NCBI RefSeq assembly: GCF_000016185.1 | Contig: NC_011420.2 | Location: 2,500,501 to 2,564,500 of the forward strand | From: Rhodospirillum centenum SW | GTDB lineage: Bacteria; Pseudomonadota; Alphaproteobacteria; Azospirillales; Azospirillaceae | Reading direction: 5' to 3' | DNA length: 64,000 nt | Shown: positions 8,789-17,505 of the stretch, in pieces | Layout: each line of letters opens with the position of its first letter | Position numbering within the stretch: position 1 is the first letter of the stretch | Made by a program: the position numbers and the translations under genes | The notes under the pieces: generated by a model | Seen by the model: the letters and a program-made list of their open reading frames with translations, nothing else | What the model was told of the DNA's origin: nothing | Database searches by the model: none

Positions 8789-10621
8789 ATGCCCGACGCC
8801 CTTCCCCTGACGCCGACCCCCGACGCGCGGACCGTCCTGCGCAATGTCTGGGGCTATCCGGACTTCCGGGGCATGCAGGCCGCGATCGTGGAGCAGGTGA
8901 TCGCCGGCGGCGATGCCCTGGTGCTGATGCCGACCGGCGGCGGCAAGTCGCTGTGCTACCAGATCCCGGCGCTGGTCCGGCCCGGCGTGGGCATCGTCGT
9001 CAGCCCGCTGATCGCCCTGATGCGCGACCAGGTGGACGCGCTGCGCCAGCTCGGGGTGCGCGCCGCCTACCTCAACTCGACCCTGGACTGGCGCGAGGCG
9101 CTGGAGGTGGAGCGCGCCTGCGAGCGCGGCGGGCTGGACCTGCTCTACGTGGCGCCGGAACGGCTGGTGACGCCGCGCTTCCTGGACCTGCTGGAGCGGT
9201 CCCGGATCGCGCTGTTCGCGCTGGACGAGGCGCACTGCGTCAGCCAGTGGGGCCACGATTTCCGGCCCGAATACCTGCAATGCTCGATCCTGCACGAGCG
9301 GTTCCCCGACGTGCCGCGGATCGCCCTGACGGCCACGGCCGATGCGCAGACGCGGGCCGACATCGTGGAGCGGCTGGGCCTGGGGGGGGCGGAGGTGTTC
9401 GCCGCCAGCTTCGACCGGCCGAACATCACCTACCGCGTCCAGACCAAGGACAACGAGCGGCGGCAACTGCTGGACTTCATCCGCCACCGCCATGGCGAGG
9501 ATGCCGGCATCGTCTACTGCATGTCGCGCGGCAAGGTGGAGTCCGTGGCCCAGTGGCTGCGCGAACAGGGCATCGACGCCCTGCCCTACCATGCCGGGCT
9601 GGAGGCAGAGACGCGCCAGGCCAACCAGGACCGCTTCATCAAGGCCGAAGGCGTGGTGATGGTGGCGACGGTGGCCTTCGGCATGGGCATCGACAAGCCC
9701 AACGTCCGCTTCGTCGTCCACATGGACCCGCCGCGCAGCCTGGAGGCGTACTACCAGGAGACCGGCCGCGCCGGCCGCGACGGGCTGCCGGCCGAGGCGC
9801 TGATGCTGTACGGCTTCCAGGACGTGGTGCAGCTCCGCCAGTGGGTGGAGGCGTCCGACGCCCCGGCCCGGCACAAGCGCACCGAGCGGCAGAAGCTGGA
9901 GGCGCTGCTGGGCTTCTGCGAGACGGCGCGCTGCCGGCGCCAGACCATCCTGACCTATTTCGGGGAGGAGGCGCCGCAGCCCTGCGGCAACTGCGACACC
10001 TGCTTCACCCCGGTGGCCACCTACGACGGCACGGTGGAGGCGCAGAAGGCCCTGTCCGCCGTCTACCGCACCGGCCAGCGCTTCGGCGTGGGCCACCTGA
10101 TCGACGTGCTGCGCGGGCTGGCGACCGAGAAGGTGGTGGAGCGCGGCCACGAGAAGCTGAAGACCTTCGGCGTCGGCCGCGACCTGTCCAAGGCGGAGTG
10201 GCAGAGCGTCTACCGCCAGCTCGTGGCGCACGGCTTCCTCTGCGCCGATCCGGAGGGGCACGGCGGGCTGATGCTGACCGAGGCGGCGACGCCCGTGCTG
10301 AAGGGACAGGAGGCGGTGCGGCTGCGCAAGGACCCGGCGGCGGAGGCGCGCCGCACCCTGCGTCCGGGCCGCAGCGGACCGTCCGAGCGGCTGTCGCCCG
10401 CCGACGACGCGCTCTGGCACGAGCTGAAGGCGCTGCGGCTGGAGCTGGCGCGGGACCAGGGCGTGCCGCCCTACGTCATCTTCCACGACGCCACCCTGAT
10501 GGAGATGGTGCGCGCCCGCCCGCTGGACGCGGTGGGGCTGGGCCTGCTGCCCGGGGTGGGCAGCCGCAAGCTGGACCGCTACGGCGAGGAGTTCCTGGAG
10601 GTCATCCGCCGCCACGCCTGA
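8789..10621 (+). CDS. recQ: RecQ ATP-dependent DNA helicase
   Basis: This is a 3'-5' superfamily 2 helicase of the RecF recombination-repair pathway. The 610-residue protein has motif [14 protein letters not shown] (Walker A about 49-54), motif II DEAH at 146-149 followed by the RecQ-specific HDFRPEY loop, motif III TATAD, and motif [12 protein letters not shown]. The zinc-binding domain ([13 protein letters not shown] followed by CGNCDTC) comes next. A winged-helix RQC segment and a C-terminal HRDC domain (about 525-605) complete the canonical E. coli-like architecture. It starts at an ATG preceded by an AT-rich stretch (ATACGTCGCGTATTTC). It is divergent from the glycine-zipper gene and followed by a tRNA gene with its own promoter. 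Identification is secure. Confidence 0.97.
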   Translation: MPDALPLTPTPDARTVLRNVWGYPDFRGMQAAIVEQVIAGGDALVLMPTGGGKSLCYQIPALVRPGVGIVVSPLIALMRDQVDALRQLGVRAAYLNSTLDWREALEVERACERGGLDLLYVAPERLVTPRFLDLLERSRIALFALDEAHCVSQWGHDFRPEYLQCSILHERFPDVPRIALTATADAQTRADIVERLGLGGAEVFAASFDRPNITYRVQTKDNERRQLLDFIRHRHGEDAGIVYCMSRGKVESVAQWLREQGIDALPYHAGLEAETRQANQDRFIKAEGVVMVATVAFGMGIDKPNVRFVVHMDPPRSLEAYYQETGRAGRDGLPAEALMLYGFQDVVQLRQWVEASDAPARHKRTERQKLEALLGFCETARCRRQTILTYFGEEAPQPCGNCDTCFTPVATYDGTVEAQKALSAVYRTGQRFGVGHLIDVLRGLATEKVVERGHEKLKTFGVGRDLSKAEWQSVYRQLVAHGFLCADPEGHGGLMLTEAATPVLKGQEAVRLRKDPAAEARRTLRPGRSGPSERLSPADDALWHELKALRLELARDQGVPPYVIFHDATLMEMVRARPLDAVGLGLLPGVGSRKLDRYGEEFLEVIRRHA

Positions 10622-10737
10622 CGCCTGCCCCCTTCCGAGGGGTGCGGGGAGAGGCGCCGGCCCGGCGGTGGCACGCGGGAGGGCCTGCGTCCCCGGCGGT
10701 CGCCACGACAAATTCTGGTTTTTTCCCAGATGCCGGG

Positions 10738-10766
10738 TTGCCAAGCCCGATCGACTTTGCTAGATA
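10738..10766 (+). promoter_or_regulatory. Promoter of tRNA-Thr
   Basis: TTGCCA (-35) and TAGATA (-10) are separated by exactly 17 bp. The -10 ends 24 bp before the mature tRNA, leaving room for a short 5' leader removed by RNase P. This is the best sigma70-like promoter in the window. Confidence 0.7.
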
Positions 10767-10790
10767 GCCGCCCTGCCTGCGGTGAGGCAC

Positions 10791-10865
10791 GCCCCGATAG
10801 CTCAGCGGTAGAGCAACCGCTTCGTAAGCGGTAGGCCGTTGGTTCAAATCCGACTCGGGGCACCA
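10791..10865 (+). tRNA. tRNA-Thr, anticodon CGT
   Basis: A 75-nt cloverleaf. The acceptor stem GCCCCGA pairs with TCGGGGC, the D-arm contains AGCTCAGCGGTAGAGC, and the anticodon stem ACCGC/GCGGT encloses loop TTCGTAA with anticodon CGT at 10823-10825 (codon ACG). The T-arm contains GGTTCAAATCC. The discriminator is A, and the CCA end is encoded in the DNA. It has its own upstream promoter. A toxin-antitoxin pair lies just beyond it on the other strand, but no duplicated tRNA 3' end was seen, so there is no sign of an integrated element here. Confidence 0.98.
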
Positions 10866-10988
10866 CCGCCTTCTTGCCTGATCCCGTCCGGACACGTCCG
10901 CCGGGATGCGCGCGTCGGGACGCATCCGTGACCGGGCGCCCCTCCTCCCTCTGACCGTCGTTCCCGTGCAACCGTCGCCCCCCGGGCG

Positions 10989-11297
10989 TCAGGCGTCGTC
11001 CGCGTCCACGAGGCGGATTTCCAGGCGCTTGCCCAGCGCCCGGGCCGCGCGGTCCAGTGTTTCCAGTGAAACGGCGACGTTGGCGGGATCGAGCACCCGG
11101 TCCACCTGGGTCCGGCTGGTGTGCATCCGCCGGGCCAGGGCTGCCTTCGACGTGCCGAGGCCGCTGCGCGCCTGGTCGAGCTGCCAGGCGATGACCTCCT
11201 TCAGGGCGGCACCATAGACCTCTTCCCGGATGCCGAGATCGTCGAGGAAGTCCTCGAAACTGCCGCCGGCGGGATCGCTGGGGGTGTCCATCGTCAT
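10989..11297 (-). CDS. XRE-like HTH antitoxin (HigA-type) of a toxin-antitoxin pair
   Basis: This 102-residue protein carries a helix-turn-helix segment (SKAALARRMHTSRTQVDRVLDP, roughly residues 50-72) followed by LETLDRAARALGKRLEIRLV. That pattern is typical of short antitoxins paired with Gp49-like toxins. It should bind and neutralise the toxin encoded immediately upstream and repress the operon. The ATG at 11297 follows AGGAG by seven bases; a second in-frame ATG comes two codons later. The gap to the toxin stop is 22 bp, so the two are co-transcribed toxin first, the order seen in higBA loci. Pairing and role are inferred from context and family. Confidence 0.85.
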   Translation of the reverse strand: MTMDTPSDPAGGSFEDFLDDLGIREEVYGAALKEVIAWQLDQARSGLGTSKAALARRMHTSRTQVDRVLDPANVAVSLETLDRAARALGKRLEIRLVDADDA

Positions 11298-11319
11298 GTC
11301 CCGACTCCTGGTCCGCAGG

Positions 11320-11730
11320 TCACCGGTCGATTCCCGGCGAGCGGACCGTGTTTCTTGCCATGTCGGCCTTGCGGGTCCGGTAGTTCTTCCAGCGGTCCAG
11401 GGCGACCTGGATGGCATGAGCCTGATCGGCCTTGTCGTCGCTACCGTGAAGCAGAATCATGTCCGCGCCATCAATTCCGAAATAGACGCGGGCCTCGACC
11501 CTGCCGCTCCGGATCGTTGACCGGACTTCATACAGGGCTCCGATGGCTCGGCAGATCGGCATGCCGATCGGCCAGCCGAATTCCACCCTTGCGATGTCCT
11601 TCCCGACGATCTTCTGATCTGTCCGGTCGGGATCGCCCTTGGACAGTGACAGCAGCCAGTCCCTGACAGGCTCGTTTCCCGCATCGGTCCGGTAGAACCG
11701 CGCTGTCAGTCTTTTCCGGAGAGACTGCAT
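11320..11730 (-). CDS. Gp49-like (DUF891) RelE/HigB-family toxin
   Basis: This 136-residue protein matches the phage-derived Gp49-like family. It has a FYRTDAGNEPVRDWLLSLSK start, then GMPICRAIGALYEVRSTIRSGRVEARVYFGIDG, and a LLHGSDDKADQAHAIQVALDRWKNY end. Family members are mRNA-cleaving toxins of the RelE superfamily. The Arg/Tyr-rich central strands (YEVRSTI, RVEARVYF) fit the RNA-cleaving fold. The C-terminal 20 residues are Arg-rich and extend past the usual family end. The gene starts at ATG 11730; a GAGG ten bases upstream is a modest ribosome binding site. A perfect inverted repeat lies just upstream. Toxicity is inferred. Confidence 0.85.
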   Translation of the reverse strand: MQSLRKRLTARFYRTDAGNEPVRDWLLSLSKGDPDRTDQKIVGKDIARVEFGWPIGMPICRAIGALYEVRSTIRSGRVEARVYFGIDGADMILLHGSDDKADQAHAIQVALDRWKNYRTRKADMARNTVRSPGIDR

Positions 11731-11743
11731 CGAGCATGTACCT

Positions 11744-11780
11744 CATGCGGTGCGGCCCGTCAAGGCAACCGCACCGCATG
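11744..11780. promoter_or_regulatory. Perfect 12-bp inverted repeat upstream of the toxin-antitoxin operon
   Basis: CATGCGGTGCGG and CCGCACCGCATG are exact reverse complements around a 13-base loop, starting 14 bp before the toxin ATG. On the operon strand the loop contains TTGACG, a possible -35 box, so a regulator bound to both arms would straddle the promoter. Autoregulation through such a site is usual for these modules. Alternatively it could act as a hairpin terminator for upstream reading. Confidence 0.55.
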
Positions 11781-11832
11781 GGGTGCGCATGACGCGGCAG
11801 CCGGGAGAGTTCAGCGCCCACGTCTATTTCAA

Positions 11833-12600
11833 TCATAAATAAGATTCTGTGACATCTCCGGACACCGCCATTCCGGACACCGCCATGGCGCCCCCGCCCG
11901 GACCTCCCCCACCCGGACCGCCGCGGCCGCCGGGCGGGCGGCGGTCGCCGCCGGAGCCGGGCTGCGGAAGCTGCTGCACGGTGACGAGGCCGGCCATGAC
12001 CTCCTGCGGGGTCAGCGCCCCGTCATGGTCGCTGTCGATCCAGTGCAGGGTGCGCCGCGCCTGGGCCGCCAGCTCGTCGCGGGTGACGCGGAAGTCGGCG
12101 TTGCTGTCGGCGGCCATGACCGGGCTTTCGCGCACCGCCGCACCACCGCGCCCGCCGGGGCCGCGACCACCAGGGCGTCCAGCACCGCCGCCGTCCGCAG
12201 GACCGCCCTGGGCGGCATCCGGTGGTCGGCGCAGATCGATGTCCCCGCCCGGCCCGCCGGGCCGGAGGGGCGGACGGGCGGCGTCAGCCTCGGTGGAGAC
12301 GAGGGCGCCGCTGCCGTCGGTGTCGAGCCGGTCGAACAGGGCGGCGGCATCGGCCTCCGCCTCCGCCAGGGAGACACGGCCGTCCCCGTCCAGATCGGCG
12401 CGGCCGAACCAGCCGGCCACCGCCTGCCGGCAGGTGTCCGGATCGGGCAACGGCGCCACGAGCGGCAGCCCCGCCGGCGAGCGCGCCGTGCAGAAGGCGG
12501 TCTGCCCGTCCGGGCGTCCGGCGCAGGCCGTCAGCGCCAGGGGGGCCGCCAGCGCCAGGGGGACGGCCAGCCACCGGCCCGTGCGCAGTATCCGTATCAT
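11833..12600 (-). CDS. EF-hand lipoprotein
   Basis: This 255-residue protein has a lipoprotein signal: a hydrophobic leader ending LALTACAG, a good lipobox with Cys at about 26. The mature part carries four EF-hand-like loops: DLDGDGRVSLAEAE, DTDGSGALVSTEAD, DSNADFRVTRDEL and DSDHDGALTPQE. The third loop lacks Gly at its usual position and may bind calcium poorly. The two pairs are separated by a Gly/Pro/Arg-rich linker, and the C-terminus is Gly-rich. Just before the C-terminus MAVSG is repeated from a 15-bp direct repeat. The start at 12600 precedes the signal directly. It is divergent from the macA-like gene. A calcium-sensing or storage role at the outer membrane is inference only. Confidence 0.85.
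   Translation of the reverse strand: MIRILRTGRWLAVPLALAAPLALTACAGRPDGQTAFCTARSPAGLPLVAPLPDPDTCRQAVAGWFGRADLDGDGRVSLAEAEADAAALFDRLDTDGSGALVSTEADAARPPLRPGGPGGDIDLRRPPDAAQGGPADGGGAGRPGGRGPGGRGGAAVRESPVMAADSNADFRVTRDELAAQARRTLHWIDSDHDGALTPQEVMAGLVTVQQLPQPGSGGDRRPPGGRGGPGGGGPGGGAMAVSGMAVSGDVTESYL
11857..11886 (-). repeat. 15-bp exact tandem duplication in the EF-hand lipoprotein gene
   Basis: TCCGGACACCGCCAT occurs twice in direct succession without mismatch, encoding MAVSG-MAVSG near the C-terminus. Exact identity suggests a recent duplication. Confidence 0.9.
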
Positions 12601-12768
12601 CCGTGCATCCTTTCCTGCCGGGGCCGATCGCCCCCAGGCTTGCACGGAGCCCCCGCCCCGCCCTGACGCGCCCCGGAAACCTGCACGATCCGCGCGTCGG
12701 GTTTGGCGGCGGCGTCCGTATCAGGTACTCGTCAGTCTTCGTCCGTCCGCGCCGGTGTTGCCGAGATC

Positions 12769-13989
12769 ATGCCGAAAGCCCGTTCCCTTCTGCGTCGCTG
12801 GCCCCTGTTCGGGCTGCTCCTGCTGATCCCCGTTGCCGCCGCCGCGGCCTACTATTTCGGGCGCACACCGCCACAGCCGCCGCCCAGCGTGCCCGTCCGG
12901 CTGGGCGACATCGAGCAGACGGTGCTCGCCACCGGCACGCTGGAGGCCCGGGAGATGGTCAGCGTCGGCGCCCAGGTGTCCGGCCAGGTCATCCGGCTGG
13001 CGGTGGAGCTGGGCCAGACCGTGAAGCAGGGCGACCTGATCGCCGAGATCGACTCGGTCACCCAGCGCAACGCCCTGCGCACGGCGGAGGCCAGCCTGAA
13101 GGCGTTCCAGGCGCAGAAGCGGCAGCAGCAGGCCAATCTGGTGCGCGACCGCGCCGCCTTCGCGCGCCAGCGCCAGATGCTGTCCGCCGAGGCCACCTCG
13201 CGCGCCGACTACGAGGTGGCGCAGGCGTCGCTGGCCGCCACCGAGGCGCAGATCGAGGCGCTGGAGGCGCAGATCGTGCAGGCGCAGATCTCGGTGGAGA
13301 CGGCGCGCGCGAACCTGGGCTACACGCGCATCACCTCGCCCATCGACGGCACCGTCGTCGCCATCGTCACCAAGCAGGGCCAGACGGTGAACGCCAACCA
13401 GACGGCGCCCACCATCGTGAAGATCGCCAACCTGAACGAGATGACGGTGAAGGCGGAGATCTCCGAGGCGGATGTCCCGCGGGTCCGGCCGGGCCAGGAG
13501 GCCTATTTCACCATCCTGGGCGAGCCCGACCGCCGCTACACCACGACCCTGCGGTCGGTGGAGCCCGCACCGGAATCGCTCCAGTCCGAGAGCAGCAGCG
13601 CCAGCAACGCCTCCTCCTCCTCCTCGACCTCCGCCGCGATCTACTACAACGGCCTGCTGGACGTGCCGAACCCGGAGGGCCGGCTGCGCATCTCCATGAC
13701 GGCGCAGGTCTCCATCGTGCTGGACCGGGTGCAGAACGTGCCGCTGATCCCGTCGGCCGCCCTGGGCAACCGCCGCCGCGACGGCAGCTACACCGTCCTG
13801 GTGGCCGATCCGGACGGCGGACCGGCGCAGCCGCGCCAGATCCGCGTCGGACTGAACAACAACGCCGTGGCCGAGGTGCGCGAGGGGCTGACGGCGGGCG
13901 AGCGCGTGGTGATCGGCCAGGGCTCGGCCGGCGGCGCCTCGGCCGCCATCACCCCGCGCCGCATGGGTCCGTCCCCGATGGGGCTCTGA
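12769..13989 (+). CDS. macA: MacA-like periplasmic adaptor of a tripartite ABC exporter
   Basis: This 406-residue membrane-fusion protein links an inner-membrane ABC exporter to an outer-membrane channel. It has an N-terminal membrane anchor (LFGLLLLIPVAAAAAYYF) and a biotinyl-lipoyl half (GTLEAREMVSVGAQVSGQV). A long coiled-coil hairpin spans about 100-185 and is rich in Ala, Gln and Glu. The second lipoyl half reads RITSPIDGTVVAIVTKQGQTV, followed by beta-barrel and membrane-proximal domains. The poly-Ser stretch before AIYYNGLLDV (about 280-298) is a characteristic loop position in MacA proteins. The gene stop is two bases before the macB start, and the channel gene overlaps macB, so all three form one operon. 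Substrates could be macrolides, peptides or lipids; the sequence does not say. Confidence 0.93.
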   Translation: MPKARSLLRRWPLFGLLLLIPVAAAAAYYFGRTPPQPPPSVPVRLGDIEQTVLATGTLEAREMVSVGAQVSGQVIRLAVELGQTVKQGDLIAEIDSVTQRNALRTAEASLKAFQAQKRQQQANLVRDRAAFARQRQMLSAEATSRADYEVAQASLAATEAQIEALEAQIVQAQISVETARANLGYTRITSPIDGTVVAIVTKQGQTVNANQTAPTIVKIANLNEMTVKAEISEADVPRVRPGQEAYFTILGEPDRRYTTTLRSVEPAPESLQSESSSASNASSSSSTSAAIYYNGLLDVPNPEGRLRISMTAQVSIVLDRVQNVPLIPSAALGNRRRDGSYTVLVADPDGGPAQPRQIRVGLNNNAVAEVREGLTAGERVVIGQGSAGGASAAITPRRMGPSPMGL

Positions 13990-13992
13990 TCC

Positions 13993-15954
13993 ATGGCCGG
14001 TCCCCTGATCGAGCTGCGCGGGCTGCGGCGGGAGTTCCCGTCGGGCAGCCAGACCCTGACGGTGCTGAAGGATGTCGATCTGACCATCAACGCCGGGGAG
14101 ATGGTCGCCATCGTCGGCGCCTCGGGCTCGGGCAAGTCCACCCTGCTGAACATCCTGGGCTGCCTGGACCGCCCCACCGCCGGTTCCTACCGGATCATGG
14201 GCAAGGAGACGTCGGCGCTGGAACCGGACGAGCTGGCCCAGCTCCGGCGCGAGCATTTCGGCTTCATCTTCCAGCGTTATCATCTGCTGCCCGACCTCAC
14301 GGCCGTGGGCAACGTGGAGGTTCCGGCCGTCTATGCCGGCACGCCGCGCGCCGCGCGGCGCGAGCGCGTGCTGGCGCTGCTGGACCGGCTGGGCATGTCG
14401 GACCGCACCGACCACCGGCCGGGCCAGCTTTCCGGCGGCCAGCAGCAGCGCGTCTCCATCGCCCGCGCCCTGGTCAACGGCGGCGAGGTGGTGCTGGCGG
14501 ACGAGCCCACCGGCGCGCTGGACCGCCAGAGCGGTGCGGAGGTGCTGCGCATCCTGGAGGAGCTGCACGCCGACGGCCACACGGTCATCATCGTCACCCA
14601 CGACATGGGCGTGGCCGAGCACGCCCAGCGCATCATCGAGATCAGCGACGGCGAGATCGTCGCCGACCGGCCGGGCCGCGGCGCCGGGCTGGCCGCGGGC
14701 AAGGCGCTGGAGCACGGCGGCGGCGTCCAGGCCAGTGCGCTGGGCGCCGCCATGGACCGCTTCGCCGAGGCGTTCCGCATGGCCGTGCTGGCCATGGGGG
14801 CGCACAAGCTGCGCACCTTCCTGACGATGCTGGGCATCATCATCGGCATCGCCTCGGTGGTGTCGGTGGTGGCGCTGGGCGAGGGCTCGCGCCAGCGCAT
14901 CCTCCAGGAGATCAGCGCGATCGGCACCAACACGCTGGACATCATGCCGGGCCGCGGCTTCGGCGACCGCAACGCCGGCCGCATCAACACCCTGGTGATC
15001 GCGGACGCCGATGCGCTGGCCGCGCAGCCCTATGTGGACAGCGTCACGCCCATGGTCTCCAGCAGCGTCGTGCTGCGCTACGGCAACGTCGCCAGCAACG
15101 GGCAGGTGCGCGGGGTGGGCGCCCAGTACTTCCGGGTGCGCGGCACCCAGGCGGCGGCGGGCAGCTTCTTCGGCGAGGAGGCCGTGCGCGGCCTGACCCA
15201 GGACGTCGTGATCGACGAGAACACGCGCAACACCCTGTTCACCGATCCCGCCATCGACCCGATCGGGCAGGTGATCCTGGTCGGCAGCCTGCCGGCCCGG
15301 GTGATCGGCGTGGCGCAGAAGCAGGCCAGCGGCTTCGGCGGCGGCGGCGACACCCTGACCGTGCATCTGCCCTATACCACGGTGATGCACCGCATCCTGG
15401 GCAGCAACACGCTGCGCAGCATCACCGTGCGCGTCGGCGACGACACGCCGATGGACGTGGCCGAGAAGGAGGTGACCCGCTTCCTGACGCAGCGGCACGG
15501 CAGCACCGACTTCTTCATCGTCAACACCGACGAGATCCGCGCCACCATCACCAACACCACCGCCGTGCTGACCATGCTGATCGCGTCCATCGCCGTGATC
15601 TCGCTGGTGGTGGGCGGCATCGGCGTGATGAACATCATGCTGGTGTCGGTCACCGAGCGGACGCGGGAGATCGGCGTCCGCATGGCCGTGGGCGCGCGGC
15701 AGAGCGACATCCTGCAGCAGTTCCTCATCGAGGCCGTGCTGGTCTGCCTGATCGGCGGCGTCGCCGGCATCCTGCTGGCGCTGGGCATCGGAGCCGGCTT
15801 CTCCGCCTTCGGGGCGGGGGCGCGGCTGGTCTTCTCGCCCTGGTCCATCGTCCTGGCCTTCGCCTGTTCAACCCTGATCGGAGTGGTCTTCGGCTTCCTG
15901 CCGGCGCGCAGCGCCGCCCGACTGGACCCGGTCGAAGCCCTGGTGCGCGAATGA
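13993..15954 (+). CDS. macB: MacB-like ABC exporter, ATPase-permease fusion
   Basis: This 653-residue inner-membrane protein drives the tripartite exporter by mechanotransmission. The N-terminal ATPase has Walker [10 protein letters not shown] at 42-50, the LSGGQQQR signature near 150 and Walker [15 protein letters not shown]1 follows (about 275-300). A large periplasmic MacB_PCD domain runs to about 520, and three C-terminal TM segments belong to FtsX-like permease domain ([29 protein letters not shown]). This is the complete MacB architecture. It is separated from macA by two bases and overlaps the outer-membrane gene by four bases (ATGA), so translation is coupled. Substrate is unknown. 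Confidence 0.95.
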   Translation: MAGPLIELRGLRREFPSGSQTLTVLKDVDLTINAGEMVAIVGASGSGKSTLLNILGCLDRPTAGSYRIMGKETSALEPDELAQLRREHFGFIFQRYHLLPDLTAVGNVEVPAVYAGTPRAARRERVLALLDRLGMSDRTDHRPGQLSGGQQQRVSIARALVNGGEVVLADEPTGALDRQSGAEVLRILEELHADGHTVIIVTHDMGVAEHAQRIIEISDGEIVADRPGRGAGLAAGKALEHGGGVQASALGAAMDRFAEAFRMAVLAMGAHKLRTFLTMLGIIIGIASVVSVVALGEGSRQRILQEISAIGTNTLDIMPGRGFGDRNAGRINTLVIADADALAAQPYVDSVTPMVSSSVVLRYGNVASNGQVRGVGAQYFRVRGTQAAAGSFFGEEAVRGLTQDVVIDENTRNTLFTDPAIDPIGQVILVGSLPARVIGVAQKQASGFGGGGDTLTVHLPYTTVMHRILGSNTLRSITVRVGDDTPMDVAEKEVTRFLTQRHGSTDFFIVNTDEIRATITNTTAVLTMLIASIAVISLVVGGIGVMNIMLVSVTERTREIGVRMAVGARQSDILQQFLIEAVLVCLIGGVAGILLALGIGAGFSAFGAGARLVFSPWSIVLAFACSTLIGVVFGFLPARSAARLDPVEALVRE

Positions 15955-17405
15955 AGCGGTTCCCCTTCCCCCCTCCCGGCCCGGCCCTCCCCTCCCCGGC
16001 CCTCCCCTCCCCGGCCCTCCCACACCCGGTTGCCCGGCCTCCCCTGACGGCGGGCGTCGCCCTTGCCACGGCGCTGCTGGCGCTGTCGGCCTGCGCCGGC
16101 CGCACGCCCTATGCCCGGCCCGACCTGCCGCTGGCGGACGGCTTCGCCCAGGCCGCGGCGGTGGACGCCGCCGCCCCGCCGCTGTCGGCCCCGCCCGACC
16201 GCTGGTGGGAGAGCTTCGCCGACCCCGCCCTGGACCGGCTGGTCACGGCCGTGCTGGAGCGCAACAACGATCTGGCGGCGGCCGGGCTGACCCTGCGCCG
16301 GGCCCGGGTGCAGGCCGGTCTCTCCCGCGATGCCCTGCGGCCGCAGGCCAATGCAGGCGGCGGCGGGACGCTGCGCCGGCAGGACGGGGAGACGAACGAC
16401 AGCTACTCGGTCAGCGGCGGCCTCTCCTACGAGGTGGACCTCTGGCGGCGGCTGGACGCCACGGCGGATGCCGCGACCTGGGAGGCGGTGGCGACGGAAC
16501 AGGATCTGGCTGCCACGCGGCTGGCCCTGATCGCCACCACGGCCGGCAGCTACTGGCGGCTGGGCTATCTGAACCACCGCATCGCCCTGGGGGAGCAGAG
16601 CATCGCCCATGCCCGGCGCACGGCGGAACTGGTGCGGGTGCAGTACCGCACGGGCGGCGTCGGCCTGCTGGAGCTGAACGAGGCGGAGCAGAGCGTGCTG
16701 TCGCAGGAGGCGGCGCAGGCCGCCCTGGTGCAGCAGCGGGTGGAGGCGCGCAACGCCCTGGCCGTGCTGCTGGGCGGCCCCCCCTGGCCGGAAGCGGAGG
16801 AGCCGCAGACCCTGCCGCCCGCCGATCCCGGCGTGGTGCGGCCGGGCCTGCCGGCCGAACTGCTGGGCCGCCGGCCGGACCTGCGGGCGGCGGAACTGCG
16901 CCTGCGCCGTAGCCTGGCCCTGGTGGATGCCGACCGCGCCGCCTTCTATCCGTCGATCGGGCTGACCGGCTCGGGCGGGGGCAGCAGCACCAGCCTGGGC
17001 GACGTGCTGGCGAACCCCGTGGCCACCCTGGGCGTGGACATCTCCCTGCCCTTCGTGAACTGGAACCGGCTGTCGCTGACCCTGGAGACCTCGGAGCTGG
17101 ATTACCGGCGCGCCGTCCTCCAGTTCCGCGAAAACCTGCTGACCGCCCTGCGGGAGGTGGACGACGCGCTGTCCGCGAGCCGCCAGCTCGCCATCCAGGC
17201 GGAGCGGGAGGCGGGGGCGCTGGCGGCGGCGGAGACGGCGGAACGGCTCTACGAGACCCGCTACCGCGCCGGGGCGGTGCCGCTGCGCTCCTGGCTGGAC
17301 GCGCAGGAACGCCGCCGCAGCGCGGAGAACGCCCTGGCCCAGACCCGGCTGGACGTCTTCCAGAACCGGGTCACCCTGTTCCAGGCCCTGGGCGGCGCGC
17401 CCTGA
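15951..17405 (+). CDS. NodT/OprM-family outer-membrane efflux lipoprotein
   Basis: This 484-residue TolC-like channel completes the MacAB-type exporter. A signal segment ends [10 protein letters not shown], giving a lipoprotein Cys at about 48. Two OEP repeats follow: one around [27 protein letters not shown], the second from the conserved [17 protein letters not shown]. The ATG overlaps the macB stop. The stretch before the signal peptide is unusually long and Pro-rich because a 15-bp unit repeats there (PALPS twice, then PALPH), which places 30-odd residues ahead of the hydrophobic core. A start further inside would give a normal lipoprotein signal, but no in-frame ATG lies there. Family and role are secure. 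Confidence 0.92.
   Translation: MKRFPFPPPGPALPSPALPSPALPHPVARPPLTAGVALATALLALSACAGRTPYARPDLPLADGFAQAAAVDAAAPPLSAPPDRWWESFADPALDRLVTAVLERNNDLAAAGLTLRRARVQAGLSRDALRPQANAGGGGTLRRQDGETNDSYSVSGGLSYEVDLWRRLDATADAATWEAVATEQDLAATRLALIATTAGSYWRLGYLNHRIALGEQSIAHARRTAELVRVQYRTGGVGLLELNEAEQSVLSQEAAQAALVQQRVEARNALAVLLGGPPWPEAEEPQTLPPADPGVVRPGLPAELLGRRPDLRAAELRLRRSLALVDADRAAFYPSIGLTGSGGGSSTSLGDVLANPVATLGVDISLPFVNWNRLSLTLETSELDYRRAVLQFRENLLTALREVDDALSASRQLAIQAEREAGALAAAETAERLYETRYRAGAVPLRSWLDAQERRRSAENALAQTRLDVFQNRVTLFQALGGAP
15981..16020 (+). repeat. 15-bp in-frame tandem repeat, about 2.7 copies
   Basis: CCGGCCCTCCCCTCC occurs twice exactly and once partly, encoding [15 protein letters not shown] in the N-terminal extension of the outer-membrane channel. 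Confidence 0.9.
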
Positions 17406-17420
17406 GGACCGGCGCGGAGA

Positions 17421-17449
17421 GGCCGACCGGGGCGGGTCCCCGGCCGGCC
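17421..17449. terminator. GC-rich hairpin between convergent genes
   Basis: GGCCGACCGGGG faces CCCCGGCCGGCC across a five-base loop, with one mismatch in a 12-bp stem. It lies between the channel gene and the convergent P-type ATPase. No T-tract accompanies it. Confidence 0.45.
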
Positions 17450-17454
17450 TGGAC

Positions 17455-17505
17455 GCCTCAATCGTCCTGCCGCCTCAATCGTCCTCCCGACTCAATCGTC
17501 CTCGA
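17455..17505 (-). repeat. 17-bp tandem repeat, three copies, spanning the P-type ATPase stop codon
   Basis: Three head-to-tail units share the core CTCAATCGTCCT. The first unit in the direction of translation encodes the last residues EDD and the stop of the P-type ATPase. The other two lie downstream and each repeats the same TGA. The unit length is not a multiple of three, so the copies are not in one frame. Confidence 0.9.

Noticed and set aside
10791-11730. Genomic island integrated at tRNA-Thr
   Set aside because: A toxin-antitoxin pair follows the tRNA, but there is no integrase, and the 3' end of the tRNA is not repeated anywhere I could see in the window.
12222-15950. Very long open frame running in front of the outer-membrane channel gene and through macA and macB
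   Set aside because: It is a GC-rich shadow; only the part from 15951 encodes a recognisable protein. Similar long frames opposite polA, ppc, recQ and the P-type ATPase were also left out.
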